From: CBDDIP01 sp965279405
GTDB taxonomy: Bacteria; Actinomycetota; Acidimicrobiia; Acidimicrobiales; Ilumatobacteraceae
Assembly: GCA_965279405.1 (NCBI GenBank)
Contig: OZ257157.1
Coordinates: 744,001 to 808,000 of the forward strand
DNA length: 64,000 nucleotides
Direction of reading: 5' to 3'
The position numbers were made by a program, and so were the translations under genes. The notes beneath the pieces are model-generated. The model ran no database searches and was not told the origin of the DNA. It saw only the letters and a list, made by a program, of their open reading frames with translations. How positions within the stretch are numbered: the stretch's first letter is position 1; the number at the start of each line of letters is the position of its first letter. Positions 60,049-64,000 of this stretch are shown here, piece by piece.

Positions 60049-61251
60049 ATGACCGTGACTGACCCTGCGCCACCCGCATCGACGCCCGCGAAGGCCGAGC
60101 GATGGACGGCGCAGTGGAAGGAGCTGTACGCCGAGGTGATCACCACGGGCCTGTGCACCGGGTGCGCGGGGTGCGTGGTGACGTGCCCGCACGACGTGAT
60201 CGGCTACGAGCACGAGGAGGGCAAGTACAAGCCGTTCCACCTCGAGGAGGAGCTCGGCCTGGACAACTGCATCCACGGCGAGAAGGGGTGCACGACGTGC
60301 ACGCGTGCGTGCCCCCGCTTCCGTGCGTGGGAGCCGGCAGCGGACATGCACCTGTTCGGTCGGGTTCGTGAGCCCAACGAGATGTCGGGCATCTGGCGCC
60401 AGCTGCTGCTGACCCGTGCCGCCAACGACGAGGAGCACACGAAGGGCCAGGACGGCGGGTTCGTGTCGGCGATGTTGAACTGGTTGCTGGAGCACGACTA
60501 CATCGAGGCGGCGATGGTCTCCGGTGTCGAGGACGACGATGCGTGGAAGGCCAAGCCCGTGCTCGTGCACAACCGCGAGGAGGTGCTGGCCACCGCCGGC
60601 AGCCGGTACACGTACTGCGCCAACCCGCTCGCGCTGCGCCAGGCGAAGGAGGAGGGCCTGTCGAAGCTCGCGCTCGTGGGCATGGGCTGCCAGACGTCGT
60701 CACCGCCGATCATGTGGGACCGCAAGGCCGGCAAGGTGTCCAAGCCGTTCCTGTTCAACATCGGGCTGCTGTGCTCGAAGACGTTCGACGACGCGATCTT
60801 CCCCGAGCTGTTCGAGGCCAAGTACGGCTTGAAGAAGCAGGACATGGTGAAGATGAACATCAAGGGCGTCTTCCAGATCTGGATGAAGGACGGCTCGTAC
60901 CACGAGATCGATCTGAAGGAGTGCCACGGCTGGACGCGCGAGGGCTGCAAGAACTGCCCCGACTTCGCCGCCGAGCACTCCGACATCGCCACCGGTGGCA
61001 TCGGCAAGGACAACGACTGGACGCTGACCATCGTGCGCACCGAGCTCGGCGAGGAAGTGATCAACCGGATGATCGCCGACGGCACGATCATCGCCCGCCC
61101 CGCCCAGGAGGACGAGGTGGCGATGAAGCTGCTGCGCACCCTGTCGATCGTCTCCCGGCGCCGCTGGCCGCAGTTCGCCGATGCCGCCCCCACCGTCGGC
61201 GTCCCCCCGCCGAAGAAGAAGGCAGACGGCTCCGCCCCCGCCGCGCACTGA
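60049..61251 (+). CDS. FrhB-family iron-sulfur oxidoreductase (F420 hydrogenase/dehydrogenase beta-subunit type)
   Basis: 400 aa, cytoplasmic. The N-terminal ferredoxin part has two 4Fe-4S motifs: CTGCAGCVVTCP (about 35-46) and GCTTCTRACP (about 81-90). The FrhB N- and C-domains follow, with GGFVSAMLNWLLEH, GMGCQTSS and GCKNCPDF. FrhB proteins bind FAD and transfer electrons between coenzyme F420 and iron-sulfur partners. It starts 16 bp after a PII gene and is probably co-transcribed with it. Partner and substrate are unknown. The stop codon merges with a large hairpin. Confidence 0.9.
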   Translation: MTVTDPAPPASTPAKAERWTAQWKELYAEVITTGLCTGCAGCVVTCPHDVIGYEHEEGKYKPFHLEEELGLDNCIHGEKGCTTCTRACPRFRAWEPAADMHLFGRVREPNEMSGIWRQLLLTRAANDEEHTKGQDGGFVSAMLNWLLEHDYIEAAMVSGVEDDDAWKAKPVLVHNREEVLATAGSRYTYCANPLALRQAKEEGLSKLALVGMGCQTSSPPIMWDRKAGKVSKPFLFNIGLLCSKTFDDAIFPELFEAKYGLKKQDMVKMNIKGVFQIWMKDGSYHEIDLKECHGWTREGCKNCPDFAAEHSDIATGGIGKDNDWTLTIVRTELGEEVINRMIADGTIIARPAQEDEVAMKLLRTLSIVSRRRWPQFADAAPTVGVPPPKKKADGSAPAAH

Positions 61252-61299
61252 GCGTTTGATCGCAGAGCCACCGTGGCGGTGGACCAGCGACCAAACGCT
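61251..61299 (+). terminator. Large stem-loop after the FrhB-like gene
   Basis: The arms AGCGTTTG (61251-61258) and CAAACGCT (61292-61299) are perfectly paired; ATCGC/GCGAC and a CCACC/GGTGG inner stem extend it. It overlaps the last base of the stop codon. No T-run follows, so it may also act as a transcript-stabilising end. Confidence 0.65.
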
Positions 61300-61331
61300 T
61301 GCGATTCGGGTGGGATGGCAGAATCCGGCGC

Positions 61332-62243
61332 ATGCCGTTGCATCCGCAAGCTGAGTCGTTGTTGGCCTTGATCGCCTCGGTGGGGGACCCGCCGGTCGAG
61401 GAGAGCACACCTGAGGAGGCACGTGCGGCCCGCAAGGCGCGGTGGCGCCCGTCCGAGGTCGTCGTGCACGAGATCCGCGACCTCGACGCAGGCGGCGTGC
61501 CGTCACGGTTGTACCGGCCGAGCGATGACGACGGGCTCGGGTTGCTCGTGTACTTCCACGGCGGCGGGTGGGTGATCGGCGACCTCGACAGCCACGACGA
61601 CGTCTGTCGGCGACTGGCCAACGGCAGCGGTCACGCGGTGCTCAGCGTCGACTACCGCCTGGCGCCGGAGCACCCGTTCCCCGCGCCGCTGGAGGACGCG
61701 GTGACGGCCACCCGATGGGCGTACTCGCACGCGACGGAGCTCGGCTGCGACCGCGATCGCCTCGCCGTCGGCGGCGACTCGGCGGGCGGCAACCTCGCCG
61801 CCGCGGTGGCGCAGCTGGCACCCGTGCCGCTGCGCTACCAGCTGCTCGTCTACCCCGTCACCGACTGCACGCGGTCGATGGCCAGCTACGAGGAGAACGC
61901 ATCCGGGTACCTCCTCACGGCAACCGGGATGGCCTGGTTCATCGAGCAGTACCTGTCAGGCGATGTCGGTGCACCCGACGACCCGCGGGTGTCGCCGTTG
62001 CTCGCTGCCGATCATGCGTTGGAGGCGACGCCGCCGGCGATGGTGATCACCGCAGAGTTCGACCCGCTGCGCGACGAGGGCGACGCGTACGCGGCGCGAC
62101 TCGCGTCGCTCGGCGTGCCCACGAGCCACGTCCGCTTCAGCGGGATGTTCCACGCCTTCTTCTCGATGGGCGACTTCCTCGACGACGGACGCGGCGCGGT
62201 GGCCATGGCTGCGGCCGCGCTGGGCCGGGTGCTGTCGTCATGA
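61332..62243 (+). CDS. Alpha/beta hydrolase, hormone-sensitive-lipase (HSL) family esterase
   Basis: 303 aa from the ATG at 61332. Oxyanion motif HGGGW (YFHGGGWVIGD), nucleophile GDSAGG (about Ser154), acid in EFDPLRDEG and histidine in GMFHAFFSM complete the HSL-type triad. It hydrolyses short acyl esters; no signal peptide, so cytoplasmic. The stop overlaps the downstream alkylsulfatase-like start (ATGA), pointing to a shared catabolic role on an ester or sulfate-ester substrate. Confidence 0.94.
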   Translation: MPLHPQAESLLALIASVGDPPVEESTPEEARAARKARWRPSEVVVHEIRDLDAGGVPSRLYRPSDDDGLGLLVYFHGGGWVIGDLDSHDDVCRRLANGSGHAVLSVDYRLAPEHPFPAPLEDAVTATRWAYSHATELGCDRDRLAVGGDSAGGNLAAAVAQLAPVPLRYQLLVYPVTDCTRSMASYEENASGYLLTATGMAWFIEQYLSGDVGAPDDPRVSPLLAADHALEATPPAMVITAEFDPLRDEGDAYAARLASLGVPTSHVRFSGMFHAFFSMGDFLDDGRGAVAMAAAALGRVLSS

Positions 62244-64000
62244 GCGACGCGCCCGCTCCGCAACCGCAACCCGCGACGGGGCACACCGCAGCGGCGAACG
62301 AACGCGCCGCGGCGCGCATGGCCCACGACGATCGGTTGGACTTCGACCGCATCGCCACCGGGATGATCGGTGCGCTCGACCCGCCGGTGATCACCGGCGC
62401 GAAGGGCAACGTGCTGTGGGACAGCGGGCGCTACGAGTTCCTGCGCACGACCGCACCGCCGGAGGTCCACCCGAGCCTCTGGCGCCAGGCGCAGCTGAAC
62501 GTGCTGCACGGCTTGTTCGAGGTGGTCGACGGGATCTATCAGGTGCGCGGATACGACCTGTCGAACATCACGTTCGTACGCACCGACACCGGTTGGATCG
62601 TCATCGATCCGCTCACCGTCACCGAGACCGCTGCCGCCGCACGCGCGCTCGTCGACGCAGAGCTCGGGCACCGCCCCGTCGTGGCGATCATCTACACGCA
62701 CAGCCACGTCGACCACTTCGGCGGCGTGCGCGGCATCGTCACCGACGAGGAGGTCGCCTCCGGTGCGGTGCGGATCATCGCCCCCGAAGGCTTCCTCGAA
62801 GCCGCCGTCAGCGAGAACGTGATCGCCGGTCCGGCGATGCGCCGGCGGGCGATGTACATGTACGGCATCCTCCTGCCGGTCGGCATCCACGGCCACGTCG
62901 ACGCCGGGCTCGGCAAGGCCACGCCGCTCGGCTCGACCGGCCTCATCGCGCCGACCGAGAGCGTGGACACCACGGGCGCCGTGCTGCACATCGACGGCAT
63001 CGACATCGAGATGCAGATGACGCCCGGTACCGAGGCTCCGGCGGAGATGAACTTCTGGTTCCCGCAGTACCGAGCGCTGTGCATGGCCGAGAACTGCACG
63101 GCGACGCTGCACAACGTCTACACGCCACGCGGCGCGGAGATCCGCGACGCGCTCTCGTGGAGCCGCTTCATCGACGAGTCGATCACCCTGTTCGTCGATC
63201 GCAGCGACGTCGCCTTCGCCAGCCACCACTGGCCGCGCTGGGGCGCCACCGACATCGAGCACTGGCTGGCGGGTCAACGCGACACGTACCGCTTCATCCA
63301 CGACGAGACGATGCGGTTGGTCAACCACGGCTTCACCGCGCTGGAGATCGCCGAGACGCTGGAGCTGCCCGCCGCGCTGGGCGACGAGTTCTTCAACCGC
63401 GGGTACTACGGCACGGTCAGCCACAACGTGAAGGCGGTGTACCAGCGCTACCTCGGCTGGTTCGACGCCAACCCGGCCAACCTGCACCCGCTGCCGCCAC
63501 AGGAGACCGCGGCCAAGATCGTCGAGTACATGGGTGGCGCCGACACCGTGCTGGCACGTGCACGCGTCGACTTCGACGCCGGCGAGTACCGCTGGGTCGC
63601 GCAGGTGGTCAACCACGTCGTCTTCGCCGACCCGACGAACGCGGCGGCGCGGCAGCTGCAGGCCGACGCGCTCGAGCAGCTCGGCTACCAGAGCGAGTCC
63701 GGGCCGTGGCGCGACTTCTACCTCACGGGTGCGCAGGAGCTGCGCAACGGCACGCCGTCGCTGCCCGGCTTCCGGCCTCCCGGGTCGGCCGACATGATGC
63801 GGGCGATGACGCCGGAGATGGTGCTCGACCTGTGCGGCGTCAAGCTCAACGGCCGAGCTGCGACGGATGTCGTGCTGCGCTTCGACATCACGTTCGACAC
63901 CGGGTGGAGCACGCACCTCGTCGTCGAGCACGGCGTCATCCACCACAGCCCACGCCGCACCGCCGATGCAGACGCCGCGGTGCACACCTCGGTCGAGTCG
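62240..64000 (+). CDS. Alkyl/aryl-sulfatase, metallo-beta-lactamase type (3' end outside window)
   Basis: The first 587 codons are visible, the frame still open at the right edge. The dinuclear zinc motif THSHVDHFGG (about residues 153-162) is followed by MNFWFPQYRALCMAENCTATLHN, in which the asparagine and glutamate match SdsA1-type alkylsulfatases. A dimerisation domain (about 370-500) and the start of an SCP2-like C-domain (MVLDLCGVKLNGRAA) follow. Such enzymes release sulfate from alkyl sulfates, often after export, but no signal peptide is seen here. Overlaps the esterase by 4 bp. Confidence 0.93.
   Translation, partial: MSDAPAPQPQPATGHTAAANERAAARMAHDDRLDFDRIATGMIGALDPPVITGAKGNVLWDSGRYEFLRTTAPPEVHPSLWRQAQLNVLHGLFEVVDGIYQVRGYDLSNITFVRTDTGWIVIDPLTVTETAAAARALVDAELGHRPVVAIIYTHSHVDHFGGVRGIVTDEEVASGAVRIIAPEGFLEAAVSENVIAGPAMRRRAMYMYGILLPVGIHGHVDAGLGKATPLGSTGLIAPTESVDTTGAVLHIDGIDIEMQMTPGTEAPAEMNFWFPQYRALCMAENCTATLHNVYTPRGAEIRDALSWSRFIDESITLFVDRSDVAFASHHWPRWGATDIEHWLAGQRDTYRFIHDETMRLVNHGFTALEIAETLELPAALGDEFFNRGYYGTVSHNVKAVYQRYLGWFDANPANLHPLPPQETAAKIVEYMGGADTVLARARVDFDAGEYRWVAQVVNHVVFADPTNAAARQLQADALEQLGYQSESGPWRDFYLTGAQELRNGTPSLPGFRPPGSADMMRAMTPEMVLDLCGVKLNGRAATDVVLRFDITFDTGWSTHLVVEHGVIHHSPRRTADADAAVHTSVES

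Overview
The window is a GC-rich, densely packed actinobacterial chromosome segment. Short gaps, many ATGA start/stop overlaps, GTG/TTG starts, no IS elements and no phage genes fit this. The argS-lysA-hom-thrC-rho-rpmE-prfA-prmC gene order is an actinobacterial signature. The DUF1501/DUF1800 pair, the mycothiol-enzyme-like TIGR03086 protein and an FrhB (F420) family protein suggest a free-living, possibly aquatic actinobacterium such as Acidimicrobiia (Ilumatobacter-like). That taxonomic placement is inference.

Left third (1-25 kb). A partial lipoprotein, a nucleoside hydrolase, a zinc-type dehydrogenase, an S9 peptidase and a TerB-like protein come first. A long minus-strand block follows, read from right to left: argS, lysA, a PemK-like gene, an LPXTG surface protein, hom, thrC, rho, rpmE, a DUF1800-DUF1501 secreted pair, an unknown gene, prfA and prmC. 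It joins aspartate-family amino-acid synthesis to translation and transcription-termination genes. Homoserine kinase (thrB) is missing from its usual place. An acyl-CoA synthetase, a beta-lactamase-fold hydrolase and tRNA-Arg(CCG) follow.

Middle (25-41 kb). Here are a TIGR03086 protein and a WYL regulator around a shared palindrome, a sigma factor divergent from a zinc-finger anti-sigma gene, small lipoprotein and hypothetical genes flanked by intergenic repeats, an alkylation-repair pair (Ada-AlkA fusion plus Ogt), an MFS transporter, a peptide-ligase-like cluster (two circularly permuted ATP-grasp units, two alpha-E units, one transglutaminase-like enzyme) and an acyl-CoA dehydrogenase.

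Right third (41-61 kb). This is a nitrogen and ion-transport region: amt1-glnK, the PII-modifying enzyme glnD, three small regulators built from one N-domain and one winged-helix domain, a complete Mrp Na+/H+ antiporter operon (A/B fused, C, D, E, F, G) whose last gene is a second PII protein, a CLC-F type fluoride exporter under a fluoride riboswitch, a MarR regulator with a second ClC channel, amt2, an L,D-transpeptidase, and a third PII protein beside an FrhB-like iron-sulfur oxidoreductase. The window ends with an HSL-type esterase overlapping a truncated alkylsulfatase-like gene. The strongest candidates for new biology are the Mrp-PII operon, the PII-FrhB pair and the split winged-helix regulators in front of Mrp.
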